This document shows, piece after piece, positions 1 to 10,310 of a stretch of 64,000 bases of DNA. Source of the DNA: Paenibacillus cymbidii (GTDB lineage: Bacteria; Bacillota; Bacilli; Paenibacillales; NBRC-103111); NCBI RefSeq assembly GCF_004764705.1, contig NZ_SHLX01000001.1:558001-622000 (forward strand). Direction: 5' to 3'. A program made the translations under genes and the position numbers. The notes under the pieces were generated by a model. That model saw nothing but the letters and a program-made list of their open reading frames with translations. It did no database searches and was not told the origin of the DNA. Within the stretch, counting starts at the first letter, position 1, and the number at the start of each line of letters is the position of its first letter.

Positions 1-308
1 TTTCCATCCTCGAGATGGCGCTCGAAATGACGGCACGAGGCTTCACGTTCAAGCCGATCGACTTGTACCGCTCGCATGCGACGAAGTTCCAGGTCGACGG
101 CGATGCGCTCATCCCGCCGTTTTCGGCGCTGGCCGGCATCGGCGAAAACGCAGCGAAGCAAATCGCCGCCGCTAAGGATGAGGGGGACTTCCTCTCCGTC
201 GAAGATTTCCAGCAGCGCGCCAAGGCGTCGAAGACCGTCATCGAGCTGCTGGCGCAGCTCGGCTGCTTCCGCGGGTTGCCGGAGTCGAATCAGTTGTCGT
301 TGTTTTAA
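1..308 (+). CDS. polC: DNA polymerase III PolC-type alpha subunit, C-terminal end (5'-truncated)
   Basis: This is the last roughly 100 codons of the replicative DNA polymerase PolC; the reading frame is already open at the window edge (first complete codon at base 3) and stops at TAA 306-308. The visible part matches the PolC tail: a segment with FKPIDLYRS, then a helix-hairpin-helix-like stretch PPFSALAGIGENAAKQI, and the typical ending LPESNQLSLF. PolC is the main leading-strand polymerase of low-GC Gram-positive bacteria. A strong terminator follows directly. In B. subtilis polC is closely followed by rimP (ylxS); here about 2.2 kb of extra genes separates the two. The catalytic domains lie outside the window, so the call rests on the tail sequence and the neighbourhood. 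Confidence 0.93.
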   Translation, partial: SILEMALEMTARGFTFKPIDLYRSHATKFQVDGDALIPPFSALAGIGENAAKQIAAAKDEGDFLSVEDFQQRAKASKTVIELLAQLGCFRGLPESNQLSLF

Positions 309-314
309 GGTGCA

Positions 315-354
315 AATCCCCCGTGTCGCTGTCAGGCGGCATGGGGGATTTTTT
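315..354 (+). terminator. Rho-independent terminator of polC
   Basis: A 12-bp stem (CCCCCGTGTCGC pairing with GCGGCATGGGGG, two G-U wobbles) closes on a 6-base loop TGTCAG and is followed by TTTTTT, starting 10 bases after the polC stop. Confidence 0.9.
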
Positions 355-378
355 GTAGTGGGGGCGCGGGATGTTGTC

Positions 379-569
379 AAATAGGCCATGTTTAATGGCC
401 TATTCCCTCTAAAACGGGCCGTCGCCTCAAAATAGCCAGTGATTTCACTGGCTATTCGTGTTTATCTGCCCGAATTGAGGCGGTTTGGCCGAAATAACCA
501 GTGATTTCACTGGCTATTTTTAATGAGGCGGGCGAAATGAGGTGAATAAGCCATTTTTAATGGCCTATA
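379..569. repeat. Four-hairpin A-B-B-A repeat element, copy 1
   Basis: Four palindromic units lie at 379-404, 430-456, 492-518 and 545-569. The outer two (A type) have arms of AATAGGCCAT kind. The inner two (B type) have arms AATAGCCAGTGA and TCACTGGCTATT; unit 2 is a perfect 12-bp inverted repeat around TT. Unit centres are about 52, 62 and 52 bp apart. Two similar arrays occur at 23234-23425 and 52837-53029. This copy sits between the 3' ends of polC and the convergent lipoprotein gene. I do not recognise the family; REP/BIME-like or MITE-derived elements are the nearest known concepts. Confidence 0.85.
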
Positions 570-570
570 T

Positions 571-1128
571 TTATAGTTTCGCCGGCGGGTTCATCTTATT
601 TTCGTTTTCGATGGTCTGAAGTTCATTGACGAAGTTGTTTCGATCGAAGGAAAAGGTGCGGTTGATTATTTTCCCGTCTTTGATCTCGAATTTTCCTTGA
701 AACTGCCCCACGACATAATAGTCAAAATCGTTTTTATCCGGACGCTGCCCTTTGTTGGCGGTAACAAATAATACGACCGATTCCTTTTTGGTGAATTTCG
801 GCAGCATGGTTTCATCGGAGGTATAGATCTTATCGTCCGTTTCCCCGCCGTCTACGCGAACTTTAATTTGTTCCCCCGGATTGCCTTTATACACCTTGGT
901 CACTTTTATCGTCGTATCGGTTGCAGGCAGCCCGCGAAAGTCGTTTTGTACTTCCTGCGATATCACTATTCCCTCGATGATTGCATCCGCGATATTCACG
1001 AGTTGGTTTTTGCTTAAGGAAACGATGTCGATGCTGGAATCAATGAGTTCTTTCTGCTTATGTTTGCAGGCAGTCAAGATGGAGAGTGCCAAAAACATCG
1101 ATGCAACGGGTAACACGAGTTTTTTCAT
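571..1128 (-). CDS. Predicted lipoprotein of unknown function
   Basis: The chosen ATG (complement of 1126-1128) has an AGGAGGT ribosome binding site 8 bases upstream, so the 33 extra codons of the longest ORF are not used. The 185-aa product starts with a classic lipoprotein signal: Met-Lys-Lys, a hydrophobic run, and the lipobox LTAC with the modified Cys at residue 21. It should therefore be anchored to the outer face of the cytoplasmic membrane. The mature part is strand-rich (for example TTIKVTKVYKGN and ESVVLFVTANKG), which suggests a small beta-barrel or sandwich domain, but I cannot name a family. It converges on polC, with a hairpin array between them. Confidence 0.75.
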   Translation of the reverse strand: MKKLVLPVASMFLALSILTACKHKQKELIDSSIDIVSLSKNQLVNIADAIIEGIVISQEVQNDFRGLPATDTTIKVTKVYKGNPGEQIKVRVDGGETDDKIYTSDETMLPKFTKKESVVLFVTANKGQRPDKNDFDYYVVGQFQGKFEIKDGKIINRTFSFDRNNFVNELQTIENENKMNPPAKL

Positions 1129-1372
1129 CGGAAGTACCTCCTGGCCAAAGTGTATCATCCGATTATGTGTTAAGCGACTTGTTTTGCCATTTGAGCTGAA
1201 AATTATGTTGTTGAACTGATTGGTCAAGGGTGCTTTTTGTTGACAAATTCAGACAAACTTTATCTTGACCGCCGGCGACCGGACCGGTACGATGTGTTTT
1301 AGGCGGCCATCCTCATACTGGAAAACCAAAACGATTCTTTGTGCCGTACATACCGGTATCGGAGGTAAGCTT

Positions 1373-1771
1373 GTGCAATCGAAGGTTAAATTGATCACGA
1401 CGACATCCATCGTCGATGGAATCGACATCGAACGCTATCATGGGGTCGTTTCTGCGCGGGTCGTTGCCGCGACGAATATTTTTTCCGATATTATGGCGGA
1501 TTTCAGCGATGTGTTTGGCGGAAAGTCCGTGACCTACCAGAAACAATTAAAAAGCATATACGACGAAGCGATCGTATTGCTTTCCGAGGAAGCGGCAAAA
1601 CTTGGCGCCAACCTGGTGCTCGGACTGAAGGTCGATCATAATGAAATATCGGGTCGCAACAAACAAATGTTTTTCGTCACCGCGACAGGTACGGCAGCCA
1701 CCGCAAGCTCGTTGTCCGTCGAACCGACCTCCCCGCCGGACGATGTTTCCCGACAAGTCACAGGCCAATGA
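1373..1771 (+). CDS. YbjQ/UPF0145 family protein
   Basis: The product (132 aa) matches the YbjQ family of small oligomeric beta-rich proteins of unknown role: ITTTSIVDGIDIERYHGVVSARVVAATNIFSDIMADFSDVFGG at the N-terminus and the conserved helix with EEAAKLGANLVLGLKVD. The GTG start at 1373 is preceded by GGAGG at 1361-1365 with 7-base spacing; upstream in-frame codons lack such a site. The last roughly 20 residues (from about residue 112) are Ser/Pro-rich and unlike the family core. The frame then stops at TGA 1769-1771 inside a second ORF that encodes a zinc ribbon, so the C-terminus may have been altered by a frameshift. Family assignment is firm; function is unknown. Confidence 0.85.
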   Translation: MQSKVKLITTTSIVDGIDIERYHGVVSARVVAATNIFSDIMADFSDVFGGKSVTYQKQLKSIYDEAIVLLSEEAAKLGANLVLGLKVDHNEISGRNKQMFFVTATGTAATASSLSVEPTSPPDDVSRQVTGQ

Positions 1772-1952
1772 CGGCGAAAAATGGACCTGTGCGTGCGGCA
1801 AAACGAACAAATCGTCGCAACGTTACTGCAAATCGTGCGACAACGATGCATTTGGTTTTACGGAAAACGAAGTCAAATCCGGGGAAGTCGCGGCAGAACT
1901 GAAGGAGAAAATTTATGTACTGCACCATATTTTTCAAGGGGATTCACAATAG
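1743..1952 (+). CDS. Small zinc-ribbon ORF overlapping the YbjQ gene (possible frameshifted C-terminal domain)
   Basis: This +1-frame ORF (69 aa from ATG 1743) overlaps the end of the YbjQ gene by 29 bases. It encodes WTCACGKTN followed by YCKSC, a four-cysteine zinc ribbon, then a predicted amphipathic helix (AAELKEKIYVLHHIF). No convincing ribosome binding site precedes the ATG. Either it is translated by coupling to the upstream gene, or it is the C-terminal zinc ribbon of a YbjQ fusion disconnected by a one-base frameshift. Both readings fit the sequence; I slightly favour the frameshift or fusion reading because of the missing ribosome binding site. Confidence 0.5.
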   Translation: MFPDKSQANDGEKWTCACGKTNKSSQRYCKSCDNDAFGFTENEVKSGEVAAELKEKIYVLHHIFQGDSQ

Positions 1953-1965
1953 CCGTCATGCGAAC

Positions 1966-2002
1966 AAGCCTTCCAGCGCCGCTTTGCGACTCAGGAAGGC
2001 TT
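1966..2002 (+). terminator. Possible terminator between zinc-ribbon ORF and coat gene
   Basis: A 9-bp perfect stem AAGCCTTCC/GGAAGGCTT with a 19-base loop lies 13 bases after the zinc-ribbon stop. It is followed by the weak U tract TTCGCTT, and could also serve the convergent gene. Confidence 0.5.
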
Positions 2003-2018
2003 TCGCTTGAACCGTCCG

Positions 2019-2255
2019 CTACTTCCGCGCCTGCGGGAACGGCGGGCAATATTCGTCGCGCGACGAATACGTGTAGATGTGGCACGGCACCGGCACGCAG
2101 TGATGCCTGCGGACGACCTCGACATGATGCACGATCTGCACAACTTGCGGGTGGAAGTAATCCTCGTATACGCGCGCAGGCGGATCATAGACCGTTTCGG
2201 TCGGGCATTGCGGACATTGTTCCTGATGATGGTGCGCATGAGACAGACTGGACAC
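2019..2255 (-). CDS. Small His/Cys-rich protein, probable CotD-like spore coat protein
   Basis: The GTG start (complement of 2253-2255) is backed by an upstream AAAGGAG motif. The 78-aa product is rich in His, Cys, Pro and Tyr (HAHHHQEQCPQCP; VVQIVHHVEVVRRHHCVPVPCH; EYCPPFPQ), has no signal peptide or membrane segment, and resembles CotD-type inner coat proteins in composition and in the central PQVVQIVHHVEVV core. Coat proteins of this kind are made in the mother cell and cross-linked on the forespore surface. The identification rests on composition and partial pattern, not on a diagnostic domain. Overlapping ORFs on the other strand have no ribosome binding sites and look like shadows. Confidence 0.6.
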   Translation of the reverse strand: MSSLSHAHHHQEQCPQCPTETVYDPPARVYEDYFHPQVVQIVHHVEVVRRHHCVPVPCHIYTYSSRDEYCPPFPQARK

Positions 2256-2418
2256 TCGAGATCATCTCCTTTGGGAATGAATACAGTACCAGTATATGGC
2301 GATGCGGGCGAATTGACCTGCACATCCGCCCGGTTTCAGGGCGAATGCGCAAGTTTTTGCCGCTTGCGACGGCGCGTGCGGACATCACCGGAATGAACCC
2401 GAACGACGAATTTACCGC

Positions 2419-2448
2419 TTGCGCAGCAACAATTACCTGTGCTATAAT
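2419..2448 (+). promoter_or_regulatory. Probable sigma-A promoter of the rimP-nusA-infB operon
   Basis: TTGCGC at 2419-2424, 18-base spacer, TATAAT at 2443-2448. It starts transcription about 100 bases before rimP and just upstream of a conserved-looking hairpin. Confidence 0.65.
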
Positions 2449-2483
2449 TCTTTTGGTAAGCTTGTGATACGATGATGCTGAGG

Positions 2484-2506
2484 AGAGTGGGGAAACCCAC
2501 TCTTTA
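2484..2506 (+). promoter_or_regulatory. rimP leader hairpin with GAAA tetraloop
   Basis: A perfect 8-bp stem AGAGTGGG/CCCACTCT closed by a GNRA loop (GAAA), followed by TTTA, sits between the promoter and rimP. The short U stretch makes it a weak terminator at best; it may be a leader stabiliser or attenuator. Confidence 0.6.
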
Positions 2507-2557
2507 CGTTTTGTCTGGAGTCAATTGCGGTTACGCGGCAAGGGGGTAACAACATTC

Positions 2558-3016
2558 GTGAGCGTTAAAATCAAATCCGTCGTCGAAGCGATGGTGACGC
2601 CGTTTCTGGCGGAGCATCAGTTCGAACTCGTCGATGTCGAATACGTCAAGGAAGGCAGCAACTGGTTTCTTCGCGTATATGTCGACAAGGAAGGCGGCAT
2701 CGATATCGACGATTGCAGCAGGATCAGCGAATATTTAAGTGCGAAGCTGGACGAGAACGACCCGGTGCCGGACGCTTATTTTCTTGAAGTGTCTTCGCCC
2801 GGCGCCGAGCGGCCGCTGAAGAAGGCGGACGATTTCCGCAAGGCCGTCGGCAAGCAGGTGCTGATCACAACCTACGAGCCGATCGGCGGATTGAAAGAGT
2901 TCGAAGGCAAGCTGGTCTCGTATGACGAAGCCAGCTTGTCTATCGCTATCGGCAAAAAGACGCATACGCTGCCAACCGATAAAGTAGCCGGCGCGCGGCT
3001 TGCCATCGTGTTTTAA
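2558..3016 (+). CDS. rimP: Ribosome maturation factor RimP
   Basis: RimP (152 aa) helps assemble the 30S ribosomal subunit in the cytoplasm. The N-terminal alpha/beta domain carries ELVDVEYVKEGSNWFLRVYVDKEGGIDIDDCSRISEYLS and the family motif YFLEVSSPGAERPLKK; the C-terminal half is the small SH3-like barrel. I chose the GTG at 2558 because GGGGGT lies upstream and because RimP proteins normally begin 10-15 residues before the conserved helix; the longest ORF begins 11 codons earlier without a ribosome binding site. It is the first gene of the rimP-nusA-rnpM-ylxQ-infB operon, 42 bases before nusA. Confidence 0.94.
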   Translation: MSVKIKSVVEAMVTPFLAEHQFELVDVEYVKEGSNWFLRVYVDKEGGIDIDDCSRISEYLSAKLDENDPVPDAYFLEVSSPGAERPLKKADDFRKAVGKQVLITTYEPIGGLKEFEGKLVSYDEASLSIAIGKKTHTLPTDKVAGARLAIVF

Positions 3017-3058
3017 CCAAATAAGTACGGTAATAATGAAAGGGGGAGCCCCAGGCAA

Positions 3059-4156
3059 ATGAATACAGATTTTATTGAAGCGCTGCACGAAATCGAATCG
3101 ACGAAAGGAATCAGCAAGGATATTTTGCTCGAAGCGATCGAAGCCGCCCTGATTTCCGGGTATAAGCGCAATTTCAACACCGCGCAGAACGTTCGCGTCG
3201 ACATCAACCGGCAAACCGGCCTGATCAAAGTATATGCGCGCAAGACGGTGACGGAGGAAGTGCTCGATCCGCGGCTCGACATATCGATTGAAGCGGCGCG
3301 CCAAATCAACGCGCTTTACCAGGAAGGCGACATCGTCGAAATCGAAGTGACGCCGCGCGACTTCGGCCGCATCGCCGCCCAGACGGCGAAGCAGGTCGTC
3401 ACGCAGCGCATTCGCGAGGCGGAGCGCGGGCTCATTTACAACGCGTTTATCGAGAAAGAAGAAGATATCGTCACCGGCATCGTTCAGCGCCAGGACACGC
3501 GCAGCATCTTTATCGATCTGGGCAAGGTCGAGGCGGTGCTGCCGCTCGCCGAGCTGATGCCGAACGAGAAGTTCAAGCACGGCGATCGCGTCAAAGCTTA
3601 CATCACCAAGGTGGAGAATACGACGAAGGGGCCGCAGATCATTTTGTCCCGGACGCATCCGGGGCTGCTCAAGCGATTGTTCGAGCTGGAAGTGCCGGAA
3701 ATTTTCGACGGTGTCGTCGAAATTCGCTCCGTCGCGCGCGAAGCCGGGTTCCGCTCGAAAATCGCCGTCCACTCGCGCAATCCGGAAGTCGACCCTGTCG
3801 GTTCGTGCGTCGGTCCGAAAGGGATGCGCGTGCAGACGATTGTCAGCGAGCTGCGCGGCGAGAAGATCGATATTGTCAGCTGGTCAGAGCAGGTCGACGA
3901 GTATGTGGCCAATGCGCTCAGCCCGTCGAAGGTGCTCGAAGTGAACGTATTCGAAAGCGAAAAGATGTGCCGCGTTATCGTGCCGGATTACCAGCTGTCG
4001 CTTGCGATCGGCATCAAGGGTCAAAATGCGCGACTCGCCGCCAAGCTGACCGGCTGGAAAATCGACATCAAAAGCGAAACGCAAGCCGAGCAGGAATACG
4101 GCCGGCCGAAGTCGTCGACCGGCGAAATGCAGCAGGATTCGGTCAGCATCGAATAA
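3059..4156 (+). CDS. nusA: Transcription termination/antitermination factor NusA
   Basis: NusA (365 aa) binds RNA polymerase and nascent RNA and modulates pausing and intrinsic termination. In order: N-terminal polymerase-binding domain (about 1-125), S1 domain (about 133-200, EDIVTGIVQRQDTRSIFIDLG), KH1 with GPKGMRV, and KH2 with GIKGQNARLA near the end. There is no C-terminal acidic extension, as is usual in Firmicutes. The ATG at 3059 follows an AAAGGGGGAG ribosome binding site. The gene lies second in the translation operon, with short spacing to rimP and rnpM. Confidence 0.96.
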   Translation: MNTDFIEALHEIESTKGISKDILLEAIEAALISGYKRNFNTAQNVRVDINRQTGLIKVYARKTVTEEVLDPRLDISIEAARQINALYQEGDIVEIEVTPRDFGRIAAQTAKQVVTQRIREAERGLIYNAFIEKEEDIVTGIVQRQDTRSIFIDLGKVEAVLPLAELMPNEKFKHGDRVKAYITKVENTTKGPQIILSRTHPGLLKRLFELEVPEIFDGVVEIRSVAREAGFRSKIAVHSRNPEVDPVGSCVGPKGMRVQTIVSELRGEKIDIVSWSEQVDEYVANALSPSKVLEVNVFESEKMCRVIVPDYQLSLAIGIKGQNARLAAKLTGWKIDIKSETQAEQEYGRPKSSTGEMQQDSVSIE

Positions 4157-4202
4157 CGGCGCCCGGGTTTTAACGGGACTGCCGATAAAGTGGGTGAACA
4201 GG

Positions 4203-4532
4203 ATGAAACAGCGCAAGGTGCCGCTTCGGAAATGCGTTGCCTGCCAGCAAATGATGGCCAAACGGGAGCTGATCCGCGTCGTTAGGACGCCCGACGGCCA
4301 AATCGCGATCGATCTTTCCGGCAAGAAGTCGGGACGTGGCGCCTACCTGTGCGGCAAGTTGTCCTGTTTCAAGCTGGCCAAGAAGAGCAAAGCGCTTGAC
4401 CGCGCGCTCAAGCTGCCGGTCGGCATTGACATATACGATCGGCTGGAAGCCGATTTCGTTCGCGTGGAGGACGAGTATTTGGCGACGCGCGACGAGCTCT
4501 ACGACGATGCGGACGATGCCCATGGACAATAA
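4203..4532 (+). CDS. rnpM: YlxR family protein (RnpM, RNase P modulator)
   Basis: This 109-aa basic protein has the YlxR hallmarks RKVPLRKCVACQ at the N-terminus and the RNA-binding signature GKKSGRGAYLC in the middle. In B. subtilis the homologue has been reported to bind and inhibit RNase P. I take ATG 4203, which follows GGGTGA by 6 bases; GTG 4194 (three codons earlier) is an alternative. The C-terminal tail is acidic (EDEYLATRDELYDDADD). It overlaps ylxQ by 11 bases, so the two are probably translationally coupled. Between nusA and infB this is its usual place. Confidence 0.93.
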   Translation: MKQRKVPLRKCVACQQMMAKRELIRVVRTPDGQIAIDLSGKKSGRGAYLCGKLSCFKLAKKSKALDRALKLPVGIDIYDRLEADFVRVEDEYLATRDELYDDADDAHGQ

Positions 4533-4845
4533 AGCGAAACTGTTTTCTTATCTCGGATTGGCGACGAGGGCCGGCAAACTGGCCAGCGGCGACGGCGCGG
4601 TGCTTGACGCGATTCGCGGCGGCGAAGCGAAGCTGGTCGTGCTGGCGGAAGACGCCTCGGACAATACACGCAAAAAAATAACAGACAAATGCAATCATTA
4701 TGACGTACCGCTGCTCGTATTCGGCAGCCGAAGCGAACTTGGCGCCAGCACCGGCAAAGAGGAGCGTGTCGTTTTCGCGGTCACGGATTCGGGATTCGCG
4801 AAGCTGATTGCAAGGTGCCAGGTAATCCCTGCGGAGGTGGAGTAA
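4522..4845 (+). CDS. ylxQ: Ribosomal protein L7Ae-like protein YlxQ
   Basis: YlxQ (107 aa) belongs to the L7Ae/L30e/Gadd45 superfamily of kink-turn RNA-binding proteins: [36 protein letters not shown], then [45 protein letters not shown] 4522 gives the family's usual length up to the LGLA motif; in-frame ATGs at 4507 and 4516 are possible alternatives. The start lies inside the end of rnpM and the stop is 2 bases before the infB TTG start, so all three are tightly coupled. Confidence 0.92.
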   Translation: MDNKAKLFSYLGLATRAGKLASGDGAVLDAIRGGEAKLVVLAEDASDNTRKKITDKCNHYDVPLLVFGSRSELGASTGKEERVVFAVTDSGFAKLIARCQVIPAEVE

Positions 4846-4847
4846 TT

Positions 4848-7979
<3,132 letters not shown>

Positions 7980-7984
7980 TTGAA

Positions 7985-8341
7985 TTGGCCAAAGTGCGAA
8001 CCGGCCGCGTAGGCGAGCAGATCAAAAAAGAATTGAGCCAAATTTTGCAATTCGAATTCAAGGATCCGCGTCTTGGATTCCTGACGATAACCGGCGTGGA
8101 AGCGACCAACGATTTGTCCCAGGCGAAAGTGTATTTGAGCGTGCTAGGTACGGATCAGCAGAAGAAAGACACGCTCAAGGCGCTTGCCAAAGGAAACGGC
8201 TATTTGCGCTCCGAGCTTGGCAAGCGGATTCGTCTGCGGGTCGTGCCGAAGCTAATTTTCGTGTTCGACAGCTCGATCGCTTACGGAAGTAAAATCGAAG
8301 CGCTGCTTGCGCAATTGAACGAGGGGAAAGCGGAGCTATGA
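7985..8341 (+). CDS. rbfA: Ribosome-binding factor A
   Basis: RbfA (118 aa) is a KH-like cold-shock factor needed for maturation of the 16S rRNA 5' end in 30S subunits. The conserved N-terminus RTGRVGEQIKKELSQIL and the core KDPRLGFLTITGVEATNDLSQAKVYLSVL are present. The TTG at 7985 lies 5 bases after AGGTGA, which overlaps the infB stop; GTG 7976 would be too close to that site. The stop overlaps the next ATG (ATGA), so nrnA is translationally coupled. Confidence 0.94.
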   Translation: MAKVRTGRVGEQIKKELSQILQFEFKDPRLGFLTITGVEATNDLSQAKVYLSVLGTDQQKKDTLKALAKGNGYLRSELGKRIRLRVVPKLIFVFDSSIAYGSKIEALLAQLNEGKAEL

Positions 8342-9333
8342 GTTCGGAAGCTACGACGCCTTATCGCGAGCAGCTGGCGGAAGCGGCACGGTTCTTGCGC
8401 GATCACGACGATTATCTCGTCGTGTCGCACGTGACGCCGGACGGCGACGCCGTCAGCTCGACGCTTGCCGCGGGGCTGATGCTGCAGCAGCTCGGCAAGC
8501 GGTACGTGATGATCAACGAAGGAAATTCGCCGCGCAAATTCGACTATTTGTCCGGTTACGAATCGATCGTGAATTACAGCGCGACCGCCGTGGATCGAAC
8601 GTTCGCAAACGTTATCAGCGTCGATTGCGCGGACTTCAAGCGCGTCGGCACCGTCAGCAAGCTGTTCGCGGACGAAGTGTCGCTGCTGAACATCGACCAC
8701 CATCCGACGAACGACGCGTTCGGCTCGGCGAACCTGCTTCGGTTCGACGCGGCGGCCACGGCAGAAATTTTGTACGATCTGGCGTGCGTTATCGGCGCCC
8801 GTTGGACAAAGGAATTGAGCGATTGCATTTATACCGGCCTGCTCACGGATACCGGAGGCTTCCGATACGCGAACACGACGCCGAAAGTGCTGCAGATCGC
8901 TTCGGAAATGCTGCAGTACGGCGTCAACGGCAACGAACTGGCCGATCATCTGCTGGAGAAGCTCAGCTACTCGCACGTCGCTTTGCTGCGCAAGGCACTG
9001 ACGAGTCTGGCATTTACGGACGACAAGCGGATCGCCTGGGTTCGGGTTTCGGCGGCGGATATTGAAGAAGCGCAGGCGTCGAACGAAGATTTGGAAGGAC
9101 TCGTCAATTATCCGCGCAATATCGAAGGGGTGGAGGTCGGACTGCTGTTCAAGCAGGTCGTCCCCGACCGCTACAAGGTGAGCATGCGTTCGGCCGGGCT
9201 TGTTGACGTTTCGGCGATTGCGAAGTCGTTTGGCGGCGGCGGCCATGTCCGGGCAGCCGGCTGCACGCTTGTCGGCGAACTGCCGGAAATCGTCGAGCGG
9301 GTCGTGACGGCAGTCGCCAAGGAGCTGTCATGA
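8338..9333 (+). CDS. nrnA: DHH-family nanoRNase / pAp phosphatase NrnA
   Basis: NrnA (331 aa) degrades 2-5-nt RNAs and dephosphorylates 3'-phosphoadenosine 5'-phosphate. The DHH phosphoesterase metal ligands are visible: H31, D35 and D37 in HVTPDGDAV, a DCAD motif, and D120-H121-H122 in NIDHHPTND. The DHHA1 substrate-binding domain ends with GGGGHVRAAG near residue 300. Overlaps of 4 bases on both sides (ATGA) tie it to rbfA and truB. Presence between rbfA and truB is typical of Bacillales relatives, though B. subtilis nrnA lies elsewhere. Confidence 0.93.
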   Translation: MSSEATTPYREQLAEAARFLRDHDDYLVVSHVTPDGDAVSSTLAAGLMLQQLGKRYVMINEGNSPRKFDYLSGYESIVNYSATAVDRTFANVISVDCADFKRVGTVSKLFADEVSLLNIDHHPTNDAFGSANLLRFDAAATAEILYDLACVIGARWTKELSDCIYTGLLTDTGGFRYANTTPKVLQIASEMLQYGVNGNELADHLLEKLSYSHVALLRKALTSLAFTDDKRIAWVRVSAADIEEAQASNEDLEGLVNYPRNIEGVEVGLLFKQVVPDRYKVSMRSAGLVDVSAIAKSFGGGGHVRAAGCTLVGELPEIVERVVTAVAKELS

Positions 9334-10274
9334 CGCTTGACGGTGTACTGCCGGTGCTGAAACCGGTCGACTTCACCTCGCACGACGTGGTGGCCAAAGT
9401 GCGGCGCCTGATCGGCGTCAAGCGGATCGGCCATACGGGCACGCTCGATCCGAAAGTGACCGGCGTGCTGCCGCTTTGCATCGGCAAAGCGACGCGCGTC
9501 GTCGAGTATATCCAGGACTTGCCGAAATCGTACGAGGCGGAACTGGCGATCGGCATCGCCACCGACACGGAAGATTTGACTGGCGAACCGGTGATGCGTT
9601 TGCCGGGCGTAAAGCTGACGGAGGCGCAGGTCCGGGAAGCCGTGTTGTCGTTTGTCGGCACGATCGATCAGATCCCGCCGATGTATTCGGCGGTCAAGGT
9701 GGACGGCAAACGGTTGTACGAGCTTGCCCGTCAAGGACGGGAAGTCGAACGCAAGCCTCGCTCCGTCACGATTTATCGGATCGAAATCACTCAACTGGAA
9801 TTGGAGCGGGATTATCCGCTGATTCGTTTTGCCGTTGATTGCTCCAAGGGAACATACATCCGCACGCTGTGCGCGGATATCGGCCGCAAGCTGGGCGTTC
9901 CCGCTGCGATGGCGTCGCTGGTGCGCACGTCTTCGGGTTCGATGACGCTGCCGATGTGTCTGACGCTCGAGGAGATCGAGCGGCTGGCGCAAACCGGCGA
10001 TCTGGCGCCGCGGCTCATACCGGCCGATCGGGCGATCGGTCATTTGCCTGCGTGCACGGTCGCCGATGCCGACGCGTTGCGTGCGCAGCAAGGGCAAAAA
10101 ATCAACCTGCCGGTATCGGCCCGATCGGAGGTTCCGGCATTCGGCGAAGACGCCGCGGAACCGGGCGAAACGCAGCCGGTTTGGCGCGTCTATGCGGCGA
10201 AGGGCGACTTCGTCGGGCTGTTCGCGCCGGATCTTGCGCGCGGCCTGCTCGTGCCGGTGAAGGTATGGAATTAA
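9330..10274 (+). CDS. truB: tRNA pseudouridine(55) synthase TruB
   Basis: TruB (314 aa) makes pseudouridine 55 in the T loop of tRNAs. The N-terminal catalytic domain contains GVLPVLKPVDFTSHDVV and the active-site motif RIGHTGTLDPKVTGVLPL, with catalytic Asp40. PPMYSAVKVDGKRLYELAR and the C-terminal PUA-like domain follow. The start ATG overlaps the nrnA stop by 4 bases. Length and motif order are normal for the family. Confidence 0.96.
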   Translation: MTLDGVLPVLKPVDFTSHDVVAKVRRLIGVKRIGHTGTLDPKVTGVLPLCIGKATRVVEYIQDLPKSYEAELAIGIATDTEDLTGEPVMRLPGVKLTEAQVREAVLSFVGTIDQIPPMYSAVKVDGKRLYELARQGREVERKPRSVTIYRIEITQLELERDYPLIRFAVDCSKGTYIRTLCADIGRKLGVPAAMASLVRTSSGSMTLPMCLTLEEIERLAQTGDLAPRLIPADRAIGHLPACTVADADALRAQQGQKINLPVSARSEVPAFGEDAAEPGETQPVWRVYAAKGDFVGLFAPDLARGLLVPVKVWN

Positions 10275-10310
10275 GTTGCCTCGCAGATTGAAGCCAGGGG
10301 GTCGCATTGC

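Noticed and set aside
379..569. CRISPR-like array (repeats with regular spacing)
   Set aside because: The repeated parts are degenerate full palindromes of two types, only four per array, with unequal spacers and no cas genes; a hairpin-array element explains it better.
1240..1266. Possible promoter for the YbjQ gene
   Set aside because: TTGACA at 1240 is perfect, but the nearest -10 (TATCTT) has a 15-base spacer; suggestive, not supported enough.
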